From: Sarcophilus harrisii
Taxonomy: Eukaryota > Chordata > Mammalia > Dasyuromorphia > Dasyuridae
Direction: 5' to 3'
Assembly (NCBI RefSeq): GCF_902635505.1
Contig: NC_045426.1
Coordinates: forward strand, 563,295,818-563,359,817
DNA length: 64,000 nucleotides
Shown here: positions 10,155 through 22,284 of the stretch, in pieces
Layout: the number at the start of each line of letters is the position of its first letter
Numbering within the stretch: the stretch's first letter is position 1
Translations under genes and position numbers: made by a program
Notes under the pieces: model-generated
What the model was told of the DNA's origin: nothing
Seen by the model: only the letters and a program-made list of their open reading frames with translations
Databases searched by the model: none

Positions 10155-10763
10155 TTGAAAGAGCAAAAATAAAGGCGAAATTATTTGATATAGCAAGGTT
10201 CCAGAGAAGATTGAAGGTAGAAGATTTAGTTTGTTAGAGAGAAAAAGTTCTCCATTGTCTGATATTGGAAGGAAGGAGATGAGGATCTGTGAAAATTCAG
10301 AGAAGTTTTAAGGAATCAAAAGGGAAAATGAAGGAGCTCATGTAGCATGACTTCAATATGAATAGGAGGCAAAATAATCCCATGAGAAGGGACTATGGGA
10401 ATAGGAGGCTTGTGGAAAGATTGGATTGTTTAGAATCACTACTATAGAGAATATAATAGATATTCGATCTGTTGAATGAAAGGCTTCTAGTATGGCCATG
10501 GAGTGCAGTTTTGGAATCAGGAAGAGTGATATACTCCATCAGGTTCATGACTAAAGAGTAAAAGAATGATGACTCTTTTAGCAAAAAAGGACTTCAGGAG
10601 AATGAGAAAAGTGATATAAAGAAAAAAGGGTCCCCTAAAACCAAAGGAATAAAAAGGAACAATCTCAATCTAAATGGTGGAGGAGCTCTCTGAAAAGCAT
10701 TTCTATTTGGAAAGAGATATATGCCTGCGATGGGAGATAGGAACTTCATTATGGGTTTATTCT

Positions 10764-12999
10764 TTTTTTTTTTTTTAATTATAGCTTTTTATATATAAAA
10801 CATATGTATGGGTAATTTTTCAACATTGATCCTTGCAAAAACTTCTGTTTCAACTTTTTCCCTTCTTCCCTCCACCCCCTCTCCTAGATGGCAGATAATC
10901 CCATACATGTTAAACATGTTAAAGTATATTTTAAATACAATATATGTATACATATTTATACAGTTGTCTTGTTGCACAAGAAAGATCGGATTTAGAAAGA
11001 AGATAAAAATAACCTGAGAAGAAAAAAACAAAAATGCAAGCAAACAATAACAGAAAGAGTGGAAATGTTATGTTGTAGTCCATACTCATTTCCCAGTGTT
11101 CTTTCTCTGGGTGTAGCTGGTTCTATTCATTACAGATCAATTGGAACTGATTTGGATCCTTTCATTGTTGAAGAGAGCCACAGCCATTAGAATTAATCAT
11201 CATGTAATATTGTTGTTGAAGTGTATAATGATCTCCTGATTTTGCTCATTTCACTTAGCATCAGTTCGTGTATGTCTCTCTAAGTCTCTCTGTGTTCATC
11301 CTGCTGGTCATTTCTTACAGAATAATAATATTCCATAACATTCATATACCACAATTTATTCAGCTATTCTCCAATTTGTGGGCATCCCTTAAATTTTCAG
11401 TTTCTAGCCACTACAAAAAGGGCTGTCACAAACATTTTTGCATCTATGGGTCCCTTTCCCTTCTTTAAGATCTCTTTGGGATATAAGCCCATAGTAGCAC
11501 TGCTGAATCAAAGGGTATGCACAGTTTGATAACTTTTTGAATATAGTTCCAAATTGCTCTCCAGAATGGTTGGATCCCTTCACAGCTCCACCAACAATGC
11601 ATCAGTGTCTCAGTTTTCCCACATCCCCTCCAACATTCATCATTATTTTTTCCTGTCATCTTAGCCAATCTGACAGGTATGTAGTGGTACTTCAGAGTTG
11701 TCTTAATTTGCATTTCTCTGATCAACAATGATTTGGAACACCTTTTCATATGACTAGAAATAGTTTCAATTTCTTCATTCAAAAATTGTCTGTTCATATC
11801 CTTTAACCATTTATCAATCGGAGAATGACTTAATTTCTTAAAAATTAGAGTCAATTCTTTATATATTTTGGAGATAAGGCCTTTATCAAAACCTTTAGAT
11901 GTAAAAAATGTTTTCCCAGTTTATTGCTTTCCTTCTAATTCTGTCCTCATTAGTTTTATTTGTACAAAAACTTTTTAACTTAATATAATCGAAATTTTCT
12001 ATTTTGTGATCAATAATGATCTCTAGTTCTTCTTTGGTCACAAATTCCTTCTTCCTCCACAGGTCTGAGAGGTAAATGATCCTATGTTCTTCTAATTTAT
12101 TTATAATCTCATTCTTCATACCTAAATCATGAACCCATTTTGATCTTATCTTGGTGTACGGTGTTAAACATGGGTCAATGCCTAGTTTCTGTCAGACTAA
12201 TTTCCAATTTTCCCAGCAATTTTTGTCAAATAATGAATTCTTATCCCAAAGGCTGGGGTCTTTGGGTTTGTCAAACACTAGATTTCTATAGTTATTGATT
12301 ATTTTGTCCTGTGAACCTAACCTATTCCACTGATCAACTAGTCTATTTCTTAGCCAATACCAAATGGTTTTGGTGACCATTGCTTTATAATATAGTTTTA
12401 GATCAGGTATATCTAGGCCACCTTCACTTGATTTTTTTTTCCATTAGTTCCCTTGAAATTCTTAACCTTTTGTTCTTCCAGATGAATTTTGTTGTTATTT
12501 TTTCTAGGTCATTAAAATAGTTTCTTGGGATTCTGATTGGTATAGCACTAAATAAATAAATTAGTTTAGGGAGTATTGTCATCTTTATTAAATTTGCTCA
12601 ACCTATCCAGGAGCACTTAATATTTTTCCAATTGTTTAGATCTGACATTATTTGTGTGGAAACTGTTTTGTAGTTTTGCTTATATAGTTCCTGACTTTCC
12701 CTTGACAGATAGATTCCCAAATATTTTATACTATTGACAGTTATTTTAAGTGGAATTTCTCTATGTATCTCTTGCTGTTGGATTTTGTTAGTGATGTATA
12801 AAAATGCTGCTGATTTATGTGGATTTATTTTGTATCCTGCAACTTTGCTAAAGTTGTGGGTTATTTCTAATAGCTTTTTTAGTAGAATGGCTGGGGTTCT
12901 CTAAGTATACCATCATATCATCTGCAAAGAGAGATAATTTTGGTTTCCTCATTATCTACTCTAATTCCTTTCATTTTTTTTTTCATCTCTTATTGTATC
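10764..12999 (-). mobile_element. 5'-truncated L1, 2.2 kb, antisense
   Basis: On the minus strand this runs from the reverse-transcriptase catalytic block (the complement of 12910-12945 reads L-F-A-D-D-M-M-V-Y-L) through the rest of ORF2 to the 3' UTR and A-tail, seen as a T run at 10762-10776. Conserved ORF2 C-terminal motifs are visible: a W-R-G-C-G-K/T-L-x-H-C-W-W-S-C cysteine-rich block in the 129-codon frame 11465-11854, preceded by MNRQF and IREMQIKTT. The frame is broken into several pieces (11465-11854, 11895-12119, 12192-12380), so this copy is dead. It is flanked by a perfect 13-bp target duplication ATGGGTTTATTCT (10751-10763 and 13000-13012). Its 5' end lies just upstream of the FADD motif. 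Confidence 0.92.
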
Positions 13000-13012
13000 A
13001 TGGGTTTATTCT

Positions 13013-13304
13013 AAGGTGAAATGGTGCATCAACTTCTCTGAGTCTCCATGAAAAACATCATGGCCCAGGAAAAGTGTTATGTGAACTCCTTGGAGTAATG
13101 GACAACCAAAAGTTTGGGGAGACAAACCTAGAGATGAAATAGCAAGGAAGGAGAATTACTATTTAAAAGGTAAGGTATAGAATTGAATCACGCAATTTAA
13201 GCTATGGGTTATTTTTGTCATAAAGCACTGCTTCAACTCACATTACATTTCTCAGGAATTGACTCCAATTGGGAAAGAGCAAAAACAGTTATAGTATACA
13301 AATG
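13013..13304. other. Unassigned sequence
   Basis: Flanking host DNA between two L1 pieces. Nothing recognised. Confidence 0.35.
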
Positions 13305-13720
13305 TGATATATACATTTGTATATGATGAAATACTATTGTTTTATGAAAAACAACAAAGGGATCATTTCAGAGAAGACTTGTACAAACTGATGCACAGTA
13401 AACAGAAATAGTAAAACAATATAATTGCAACTATTGTATAGATGAGCAACTTTGAAAGACTTGGGAATTCTAATCAGTGTAATGTCCACCCATGATTCCA
13501 AAAAACTAATGATGCTACCCATCTTCTGATAGAAATATGAAAGGCTTGGGATGCAGGAGACATATTCTTTTGAATAGGACCAATGCAGAAATTTATTTCA
13601 CTTGAATATGTGTGTTTGTAACAGTTTTATTTTTCTTTTATTCTCAATTGGAGTGAAAGAGGAAGAAGACAAATTTTTGATTGAAAAAATAAGATATAAC
13701 TTAAAAGATTGCTTAAAAAT
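13305..13720 (+). mobile_element. Older L1 3' end fragment
   Basis: It follows the ORF2 end and 3' UTR of a second marsupial L1 type: GAAATACTATTGTTTTATGA, GGGATCATTTCAGAGAAGAC, TTGTACAAACTGATGCACAG, GATGAGCAACTTTGAAAGAC, CATGATTCCAAAAAACTAATG, ATGCTACCCATCTTCTGATAG and GGACCAATGCAGAAATTTATT. More diverged than the copies at 10.8 and 52.5 kb. Confidence 0.7.
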
Positions 13721-13923
13721 AAAGTTTGTGATGGTCAAAACAAACAAAAATGGAAAACAAATAAATCTCTAGTTTTGCTATGTGATACATGTGACTTTAG
13801 GCAATTTATCTCCTTGAATTTTCTGGGCCAATTTTATATAGTTATATTTTAAATTATTATTTATGTAATGTAACATATTATACATGTTATATATTATTTA
13901 TATTATATTATATTTATAATATG

Positions 13924-14184
13924 AGGGGGAGCTAAGGAGAAGTAGAAAGAATGCCAGGCCTGAAGTCGGGAAAATTCATCTTCCTGAGTTCAAATCTGAC
14001 CTCAGATACTTATTAGCTATGTGACTCTGGGCAAGTCATTTAATACTGTTGTTCTCTATCTGATAAATGAGAAGGAAATGGCAAACCACTCCATTACCTT
14101 TGTAACAAAAACACAAAACAAAACAGAAGGCAACTGGGGTCACAAAGAGCTGGACATGACTAAAAAATGATGGTGAACAACAAA
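13924..14184 (+). repeat. Mar1-type SINE
   Basis: GGGGGAGCTAAGGAGAAGTAG head, GGCCTGAAGTCGGGAAAATTC, TTCCTGAGTTCAAATCTGAC, TATGTGACTCTGGGCAAGTC, AGAAGGAAATGGCAAACCAC and GGGGTCACAAAGAGCTGGAC, ending TGATGGTGAACAACAAAA. A short CAAAACA-rich insertion sits in the tail. Immediately right (14190-14240), TGACTTCTAAAGTTCCTTCT is an L3-like 3' terminus. Confidence 0.8.
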
Positions 14185-14240
14185 ATTTGAGAGAATTGGA
14201 TTCAATGACTTCTAAAGTTCCTTCTAGTTCTAAATCTATC

Positions 14241-14729
14241 ATAATTCCCCTTTAATTCCACAAAGCTCCCTTGACTGCTTCTGTCATACCTGGAGCATAT
14301 AGCCATACAGTCTTGACTCTTTCTAATGTGGAAACAGGAAACAGGAAACATCTATATCTGTAACAAGTGATGGGGAGAAGTCTTTGTTCCTTCTGGGTGC
14401 CCTATGTTTTGCTTCTCTTAATAAGAGCTTCTCCTCCCCCTTTTTCAGTCATCTCTAGAGTTAGAGAAATGAAACCCATAGGTCACTTCTGATTACTTAT
14501 AAGTACATCCAAATGCACTTATAAAAATCATGTATCCCACTAGTGTGGGAATAAACAGCGTCCAGGAGCTATAAACAAATGGTTTTCATTAAGAAAGAAG
14601 CCTCACATAATAAACAGGGAACCAACATTTCAGTGATCCAGGAAGCTCCCTAAGTCTATCAGTTGCAAATCAGATGCTGATCTGCATTAGGGAAGGGAGT
14701 TTCCTATAGTAAAATCAGAAGTCAATTCC
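14241..14729. other. Unassigned, probably unique sequence
   Basis: No repeat I can name. A short GGAAACA triplication (about 14331-14350) is the only structure. Confidence 0.35.
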
Positions 14730-14878
14730 AAAAAAAGGAAGAGGAAAATGAGAAAAGGAAGGAGAAAAAAGGAAGAGGAGGAGAAATGGAGGAGACATGG
14801 AAAAGAAGGAGGACAAATGGAGGAGAGGAGAAGAAAAAAAGGAGGAGGAGGAGAAAGAGAATGAAGAAAAGTAGGAAA
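14730..14878. repeat. Purine-rich (GGA/GAA) tract
   Basis: About 150 bases of nearly pure A/G built from AGGAGG, GAGAAA and AAAAGG units with a few pyrimidines. Two 64-residue minus-strand frames rich in Ser, Phe and Leu come only from this composition. Confidence 0.85.
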
Positions 14879-15164
14879 CAATTTCTATTAGTTCAAATAT
14901 CAGCCACAATTTGCTTTCCTAGTTTAATCATGAAAAAGAAATGAGATATAGGAGATATGGTAGCAAGATAATATAATCAAGAAAAAAAAATTTTAAGTTG
15001 AGGGAGAGAGACACAGTTATATTCAATACTCTAGACAACTTTCTAAGATCAACTTGTATTGTGAAAATTTTCTTACTTTATAGGAAATGCTGTTAATGTT
15101 AATGAAATCACAAGTCCAGTTTTCATGCTATAGTTTATATCCTTATATGTATACATCTTCTTTC
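14879..15164. other. Unassigned sequence
   Basis: AT-rich with short A runs. Nothing recognised. Confidence 0.35.
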
Positions 15165-15310
15165 CCTCTGATAAAAATGTAAGGTCTTTCAGGGTAAAGA
15201 CTATTTCTTTTTTTTTTTTTTTTTTTTTTTTGGTCTTTGCATCTCTAGGGCCTAAGCATAGTGCTTGGTATTATAGCCTAGATTTAAAAATTTGTTGATT
15301 AATTGACTAC
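15165..15310 (+). mobile_element. L2 LINE 3' end with an expanded T run
   Basis: ATGTAAGGTCTTTCAGGGTA, AAGACTATTTC, a run of more than 20 T, then GGTCTTTGCATCTCTAGGGC, CTAAGCATAGTGCTTGGTAT and TTGTTGATTAATTGAC match the sense L2 tail ('gtaagctccttgagggcaggga ... tagcacagtgcctggca'). Confidence 0.7.
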
Positions 15311-15433
15311 AATTATGTTACAAATTAGAATGTATGTAAAATGTAAAATGATGTCTAATGTTCCTGTAAAAATATGTAAAATGTAATGTAAAAATATGTA
15401 AAATATTTTTTATATGTAAAATAAAAGATCCAG

Positions 15434-15484
<51 letters not shown>
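15311..15484. repeat. Degenerate ATGTAAAA repeats and a CA microsatellite
   Basis: 15325-15425 is built from repeated TATGTAAAATG and AAAATATGTAAAAT units. 15435-15472 is an uninterrupted CA tract that continues with one interruption to 15484. Confidence 0.8.
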
Positions 15485-15529
15485 AAATCCCCAACAATCT
15501 GAGAGCAGCCTGATTTTTCCAGTCTAATA

Positions 15530-15726
15530 GGAATCCATTAAATATCAGACAATATGCTAGATCCTAGGGATATGAATACAAAGAATGAAATTATCCCAGT
15601 TCTCAAAAAGTTAATATTTTGTCAAGTGTACACACACACACACATTTATTAAGTATTTACATACATATATAATCACATATTCTATTACATATATGTGAGA
15701 TATATACACATATATATATATATATT
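15530..15726 (-). mobile_element. Antisense L2 3' end fragment with AT/CA simple repeats
   Basis: GACAATATGCTAGATCCTAG, GGATATGAATACAAAGAATG and CCCAGTTCTCAAAAAGTTAA match the antisense L2 tail. A short CA tract and a TATATA-rich stretch (about 15660-15726) follow. Confidence 0.5.
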
Positions 15727-17827
15727 TCCTTTCATAGAGATTTCACATTAGATTAGTTTGTGCCTTGAGAAATTAAACTGCTGTAACAGTGACCTGGCTA
15801 TAGAGGAAAAGAGGCTGATTTAGAGCGGAAACAAGGCAGCTGTGGTATGAGCTTCTGCTTATAAGTGAGGGAGAGTAAAACTTGATGGGCTTTCATAGAT
15901 GCAGTTTCTGTGAATTCATGGACACTATGTATTTAGGCAATGAGTACTGAGGGCAAAGAAAAGCTTAGAGGCAGTTGGCATTTACTGACAGGTTTCAGAT
16001 GAAAGGTTTGTTTTATCATATAGTTTGTGAGGAATCTTAGTTGAACTGTTCTTTTAAAAACTCTAAGAATGGGCTAACATCTGGTGGCCTCCTTCTACAA
16101 TGGTGTCATCTTCACTTACATCTGTGGAAAAAAAATAAAGAGGCGGGGATTCAATAGAATAATGGGTCTCTAGAGGACATGGTTTCTTTGAGTAGCCCTC
16201 AGAGCCTTTCATCTCCTCCTATATTCATCCATTGAGTGCCCATTCAGTTTTACCATCGCTCCAATAAGAACAGAGCTTGTTTCTATCTTTGTGGTCAGAC
16301 TCCTGGACTCAGCCTTGCTTTGAGTCACTATTATAGCAATCTAATCTTTCAAGACTAACCAAAGCTTGTAAGAGTTTTAGACTTCTTCCCAAACTTCCTA
16401 CCACAGTTACATCTATATTGCCTCTGCCTTCCATTGTCTCAGTTCTGGCCCCATTCCCAGAGTAATTCTTGACATCAAGAGCTAGGTCTTCAGTCTCCCA
16501 GGCAGAGTCTTCTGAATCACACAGAGAAGGGACTGGAGTAGGCTCACAGCAGACTACATGTAACTATGACTTCCTTTCAAATAACTCATCCAAGACCCCA
16601 AATAACCTAAGCCTTCCCAAGCTGTAGCTTTTTAGAAATTCACACCTCTCTAGACAATAAAGGAAATTATGAGTGAAAGGAGGCTTCTGGGAAACCTTTA
16701 ATTTCCATCAAAATTTATGGCAATTCAAAAAGAACTCTTCTGAGTTACCCCAATGAAATTTTCATAGACATTTCCAAGGCTGATCTTATCAGAAGGCTTT
16801 GTCAGCATAAATCCTCCTGGATTTATATGCTGAACTCAAAGGGGATAACCACATGATCTGAAAAAAGAAGCTGGACTTTAGCCCCCTTTTTTGGTAAGCA
16901 GATTGATATCCAATATCCTTTAGATCCTTGTTTTCCAGCTTAAACTGTATATTCCCTGAGTCCCCTACTGAATAAATAAATTCAATTAGAGGTGGGGGTG
17001 GGAGATGTTGGGTTATGTTGGCTTAGCTATGTGTAATTCTATCCAGCTTTGTCTCAAACTCAGAGCAGTTGTTCTTGTTGGGTAATAATGGTCTGATTCT
17101 CACATTAAACTTATGAGTTTGATAAAAGGCCAAAAAGGGCAGCTTTGAGAGAATTGAAAATGACCTGTTTTCTTGAGCAAATGCCCAGCAGGACCAATCA
17201 TTTCTCCATGAGATAGAAAAAGGCCTTACAATACAATTTCTATTTTTGTGCTTTCCCCAAGGAATAAGTCTTTCTTTTATGTGTACTTTGATGTAAGAAT
17301 AACAAGACATTTACATATCATTTGTACTTTCATAATGAGAAGTTTATAGGGAATATCAACTTAGTTCTTCCCATGCTTTTGGAATCCTTGGAAACAAAGT
17401 CTAAACTAGCGTAACATAGATCAGGCAGTTTACATACATAGAGGATGTCCAGGTCACCTTCCCCTTCTACTTTTACCTACTTTGGTGGGCCAGGGTCTCT
17501 ATGACTGTCTGGGCCCAGAGTTTATGAAAGAACCACCATTCCACACATTACATAAACTTTTGTGTTGCAATTTTAGACCAGAAGATAAATCTCCAAAGAT
17601 CAATGCATAATATATCTTATTCTCCTGAGAAATGTTTAAGTAAAAGGGACCTAGACAGAATTTTCTTGAAAAGCTAAACAGACATCTTTAATGAGAAGTA
17701 GAAATCTGAGTTCTCTCTCATCCTTTTTAATGAATTCAGAAGAAAGGATGTGGAGAGGATCAGAAATTGCCACTAGGAAGAAAGTGTTCCTTCATTTGCA
17801 AGCATGGTAGAATGGAAGCAATATGAT
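15727..17827. other. About 2.1 kb of unassigned sequence
   Basis: The longest stretch in the left half without a repeat I can name. The composition is slightly richer in G and C (16.0-16.6 kb). The 95-residue minus-strand frame at 17023-17310 shows no domain, no signal and no family resemblance, so I do not call a gene. It could contain diverged repeats or host noncoding sequence. Confidence 0.4.
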
Positions 17828-18021
17828 AGAATGAAAAGAGTTCTGGATCTGTATTTGTAATTCTGAGTTCAAATACTCCTTCAGATAAGTAGTGTGTCAT
17901 CCTTGACAATTTATTTAACTTCAGTCTTAGTTTTTTTCCATTGTAAAATGGGGATAATATTACCATGTATCTCATGGAGTTCTGGTGAATATCAAATGAA
18001 ATAGTGTCAAGAAAGCACTTT
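17828..18021 (+). repeat. MIR-like SINE, left half, split by L1
   Basis: GAAAAGAGTTCTGGATCTGT, TTCTGAGTTCAAATACTCCT and TTGTAAAATGGGGATAATAT, then TCAAGAAAGCACTTTC, are the body of a MIR-like SINE. Its tail reappears 4.85 kb to the right, at about 22868-22925 (TACTTTCCAAACC ... ATGAGCTATTATT), after an L1. Confidence 0.75.
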
Positions 18022-18522
18022 CATCCAAGATGGTGGAGAGAAACCAGGAAGTTGTCTGAGCTCTCCTCAGTTTCCCTCAAAAATGACCTTAAATCAAGCC
18101 TCTCAAAGAATTCTGAAGTAACAGCACTACAAAAAGATGGAATAAAACATTTTTCTAACCCAAGAAAACTTTAGAAATATTTCAAGAAAGATCTCTCACT
18201 TGGCTAAAAGGAGAGCATAGCTTAATGCAGGCAATCTCTGAGCAAGCCAGAAGGAAGCTCATAGACACAGCACAAATAAGCAACTGAGACTCCACAGTCC
18301 TGGCTCAACAGGTCAATGGCACAGTGGGCCAACTCTGAGGTCTCAAGCAACCTCAGAAGTCAGGAACAACAGGTACCCTAAGCTGGACCACTCTAGAGCA
18401 ATGGGAAAACTGCCAACAATTTCCTGATACAGAAAAACTAGTGACCAGACCCCATGCAAGAAACTTGGAACAATGCCCTCTGTATCCCAGGGGCAATGTT
18501 CACTTTTTTAAAATGAGCAAAA

Positions 18523-18749
18523 CTATTCACCTTTTGATCTAATTTGTCTTGCATAATATGATGAATATGGAAATATGTTTAGAAGAATTGCATATATTTT
18601 ACCTATATCGTATTGCTTGCTGTTTATGGGAGAAGGTGGAAGGGAAGGAGGGAGAAAAATTTGCAATAAGGTTTTGTAAAAGTGAATGTTGAAAATTATC
18701 TTTGCATATATTTGAAAAAAAATAAAAAGCCATTAAAAAAAAGAAAGAA
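18523..18749 (+). mobile_element. Short L1 3' end nested in the L1 5' UTR
   Basis: ATGGAAATATGTTTAGAAGA, TATATCGTATTGCTTGCTGT, TTGTAAAAGTGAATGTTGAA, ATTATCTTTGCATATATTTG, then AATAAAAAGCCATT and an A-rich tail form an L1 3' UTR. The direct repeat AAAATGAGCAAAA (18510-18522, again at about 18750-18762) is its target duplication. Younger than the host L1. Confidence 0.8.
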
Positions 18750-21700
18750 AAAATGAGCAAAAAGCAAAAAAAGAGCCTTGACCATAGAGAGTTGCTATGG
18801 TTACAGGGAAGATCAAAACACAAACTCAGAAGAGGACAACAATACCAAAATGCCTACATATGAAGCCTCAAAAGGGAATATGAATTGGTCTCAGATCCAG
18901 AGAGTACTCTGGAAGAGCTCAAAAAGGATTTCAAAATATCAGGTAAAAGAAATAGAAGAAAAATTGTGAAAAGAAATGAGAGTTATGCAAGATAATTATG
19001 AAAAAAAAAAGAGTCAACAACTTGGTAAAGGAAATATAAAAAAATGAACAAAACAAAACAAAAAACTTCTTAAAAAATAGAATTGACCAAATGTAGAAAA
19101 AAATCCATTGAAGACAAAAACTCCTTTAAAAGTAAGATTGGCTAAAGGGAGAAGGAAATAAAAACACTAACTGAAGAAAATAATTCCTCAAAAACTTGAA
19201 TTGGGCAAATAAAAGTTAACAACTCTATGAGACATCAAGAATCAGTCAAACAAATTAGAATGAAAACAATAGAAGAAAATGTAAAATACTGCATCAGAAA
19301 AATTTGACCTGGAAAATAGATCCAGGAGCGATAATCAGAAACAAAACATTGATTAGAAGGAACAATGTGAAAGGAGAAAGAATGAGAGAAAAAAAAGTTA
19401 AAATGCAGAGGAAATGGGATGGAAGGAAACACAAATTAATAATCATAATTGTAAATGTGAGTGGGATGTACCCGCCCATAAAATGGAAGCAGATAGCAGA
19501 GTGAATTAAAAACAAGAATCCTACAAAATGTTTTCAAAAAACACATTTGAAACAGAGACACTGAAAATAAGTCATGCTTTAACTGACGTAAAAGGGGAAA
19601 AAATCAGATAGCAATCCTGATCTTAGAAAAAGCAAAAGCAAAAATACATCTAATTAAAAGGGACAAGGAAGGAAACTAATCTTGCTAAAAATAAAAAAGT
19701 TACTATAAACAATAAAGTAATATCAATATTAAACATAAATTCACCAAGTAGTATATCATTTAAATTTTTAGAAAAGAAATTAAGTGAATTACAGGAAGAA
19801 ATAGGTAGCAAAACTTCTTGCTCCCCCTCTCAGAACTAGATAAATCTAACCACAACATAAATAAGAAAGAAGTTAAGGAGGTGATAAGAATTTTAGAAAA
19901 AGACCTCTGGAGAAAATTGAATGGAGATAGAAAGTAATTTATCTTTTTCTTAGCAGTAGATGGCATTTGCATACACATAAAATGGCCACATGTTAAGGCA
20001 TAAAAAGCTCACAATCAAATGCAGAAAGGTGGAAAACATTAAGTGCATTTTTTCAGATTTTCATGCAATAAAAATTATATATAATAAATGGCTATGAAAA
20101 AAATAGATTAAAATTAACTAGAAACTAAATAACCTAATCCTAAAGAATTAGTAGGTTAAATAACAAATCATAGAAATAATCAACAATTTCATCAAAAAGA
20201 ATGACAATAATGAAATAACATACCAAAATTTATGGGATTCAGCCAAAGCATTAATTAATGTCCCAATTAAGGGAGATTTTATATCTCTAAATGCTTATAG
20301 GAATAAAATAGAGCAAGAGCAGATGAATGAATTGGACATGCAACTAAAAAAACTAGAAAAAGAGCACATTTAAAATTCTGAAAATCAAAGGAGAGATTAA
20401 TAAAATTGAAAGTAAAAAAACTATTGAACTAAATAAATAAAACAAAGAGCTGATTTTATGGGAAAGGGGAAAGGACAATAAAACAAACCTTTGATTAATT
20501 TGATTATTTTTTTAAAAAAAGAAAACCAAATTGCCAGTATCAAAAATGAAAAGGGTAAATTCACTGCCAATCAAGAATTTAAATTAAGAATTAGGAACTA
20601 TTTGACACTCATAAATATGTCAATAAATCTCATAATCCAAGTGATATGAATGAATATTTACATAAATATAAATTGCTCATGTTAACAGAAGAGGAAATAA
20701 AACTCTCTAAAAAAATCTCCAGAGTCAAATGAATTTACAAGTGAATTTTACCAAACATTTAAAGAACAATTAATTCCAATATTACATAAGCTATTTGGAA
20801 AAACAAAGGAGTCCTACTAAATTATTTTTATGACACAAATATGGTGCCAATACCTAAACCAGAAAGGACTAAAACAGAGAAAAAAAATTATAGACCAGTT
20901 TCCCTAATGAATATCAATGCAAAATTTAAAAATAAAATATCATCAAAGAAATTATAACAATTTATCAAGAGAATAATACACCATGACCAGGTAGGATTTA
21001 TAACAGGCATATAGGGCTGCTTTAATATTAGGAAAACTATCAGCATAATTAATCATATTAATGACAAAACAACAAGAATCATGATTATCTCAATAGATGC
21101 AGAAAAAGCTTTTGACAAAATTACAGCACCCATTCCTATTAAAAACACTAAAGAACATATGAATAAATGGAGTTTTCTTTAAAATGATAAGTAGTATCTT
21201 TCCGAAAGCAAGTATTATATGTAAAAGGGATAAGCTAGAATTCCCAATAAAATCAGGAGTGAAATAAGAATGCCTATTATCAATGCTAGAAATGTTAGTT
21301 TTAGCAATAAAAGAAGAAAAAGAAATTGAAGGAATTAGAAAGCAATGAGGAAACAAAACAATCACTCTTTGCAGATGATGTGATGAAAGATTTAGAGAAT
21401 CCTAGAGAAACATCTACAAAATTACTTAAAACAACTAGCAGCTTTAACAAAGTTTCAGGATATAAATTAATCCACATAAATCATCAGAATGTTTATATAT
21501 TGCCAATAAAGTTCAGCAATGAGATAGAGAAATTTTACTTAAAATAATTGTAGACAATATAAAAATAAAAATAAAGAAAATTGAGAGTCTATTTGCCAAA
21601 ACAAACCTAGAAACTATACGAGCACAATTATGAGATACTTTTCACATAAATTAAGTCAGATCTAGATGACTGGAAAAATATCAATTGATCATGAGTAGGC

Positions 21701-21813
21701 CAAGCTAATATAATAAAAATGACAATTATACTTAAATTAATTTACTTATTCAGTGCCATGCCAATAAAATTACCAACAATTGTTTTATAGAACTAGAAAA
21801 AATAATGACAAAG

Positions 21814-22140
21814 TGTGATGACTGCGTATTTTAAAATCAGCCTGAGTCAGGAATTCAGGTTAAGGGAAAATCTTCGATCTTTATTCTCTGTGGAGGGGAA
21901 GGGAGATTAGCAATGTGAGCAGCCCGCGACAGGAAACCAGCCAGCAGTCTCTCTCCGCCTCTCTTCCTGCCCCTCTGCCTCCACCCACCAAAATCGTCCC
22001 TATGTCATTTCCTATACAACACATCAGTACTTGCACAAAGACTGGGCAGGGGCCATTCTTTCTCCAAGCATATATATATATATATTAATAGAGTATGGTC
22101 CAATTACTATTTAGCCTCACGTGCTTGGGACCTCAGTGCA
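21814..22140 (-). mobile_element. Solo-LTR-like endogenous retrovirus fossil
   Basis: A 327-base block on the minus strand starts TGCACTGAGG and ends ATCACA (TG...CA ends). It has an AATAAA polyadenylation signal about 65 bases before its end. Its GC-rich middle (GGCGGAGAGAGACTGC on the minus strand) is unlike the L1 around it. No internal retroviral region is next to it, so it looks like a solo LTR or LTR fragment. The family is uncertain (class I or II ERV). It is younger than the L1 it interrupts. The right flank is a CA repeat, so a target duplication cannot be read. Confidence 0.55.
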
Positions 22141-22142
22141 TC

Positions 22143-22143
<1 letters not shown>

Positions 22144-22179
<36 letters not shown>

Positions 22180-22186
22180 GGGGGGG
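22144..22186. repeat. (AC)17 microsatellite followed by a G run
   Basis: Uninterrupted AC from 22144 to 22177, then nine G. It borders the LTR fossil. Confidence 0.95.
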
Positions 22187-22284
22187 ATTGGGAGTGGGAA
22201 GAAAATTTAAAACTAAAAACTTACAAAAATCTTTACATATAATTGGGAAAAAATAAAATACTACCTAGTGAAAAATTAAAAAGG
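22187..22284 (+). mobile_element. L1 3'-terminal fragment
   Basis: GGGAGTGGGAAGAAAATTTA, CTTACAAAAATCTTTACATA and TAATTGGGAAAAAATAAAAT are an L1 3' terminus with A-rich tail. It is directly followed by ORF2 C-terminal sequence of the large L1, so it must be a separate insertion or a rearranged piece. Confidence 0.55.

Larger units (their letters stand above)
8630..10740 (-). mobile_element. Old L2-like LINE remnant, antisense, interrupted
   Basis: Around the nested L1s, host sequence on the two sides reads as antisense L2-type ORF. AAATGATATTAAAATTTTGAGCCT is on the left. GGCCTGGAAGAATGGTAGTACC, AAAATAGGAAAGCTGGGAGA and TTTTGGACATGTTGAG are on the right (about 9490-9590), matching the phrases that recur in the longer L2 at 36.3-36.4 kb. 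Beyond about 9600 the purine-biased text is compatible with the same LINE, but I cannot align it securely. A 1.2-kb GT/GA-bearing tail may belong to something else. Confidence 0.4.

Noticed and set aside
3590-15484. CRISPR-like arrays in the spaced repeats
   Set aside because: The repeats are dinucleotide microsatellites and dispersed SINEs in a vertebrate genome, with no regular spacer architecture.
17023-17310. 95-residue minus-strand frame as a possible exon
   Set aside because: No domain, splice context or family resemblance that I can defend. Its length is expected by chance in 64 kb.
18778-18969. 63-residue plus-strand frame as a host protein
   Set aside because: It is the start of a dead L1 ORF1, recognisable from the surrounding 5' UTR and ORF order.
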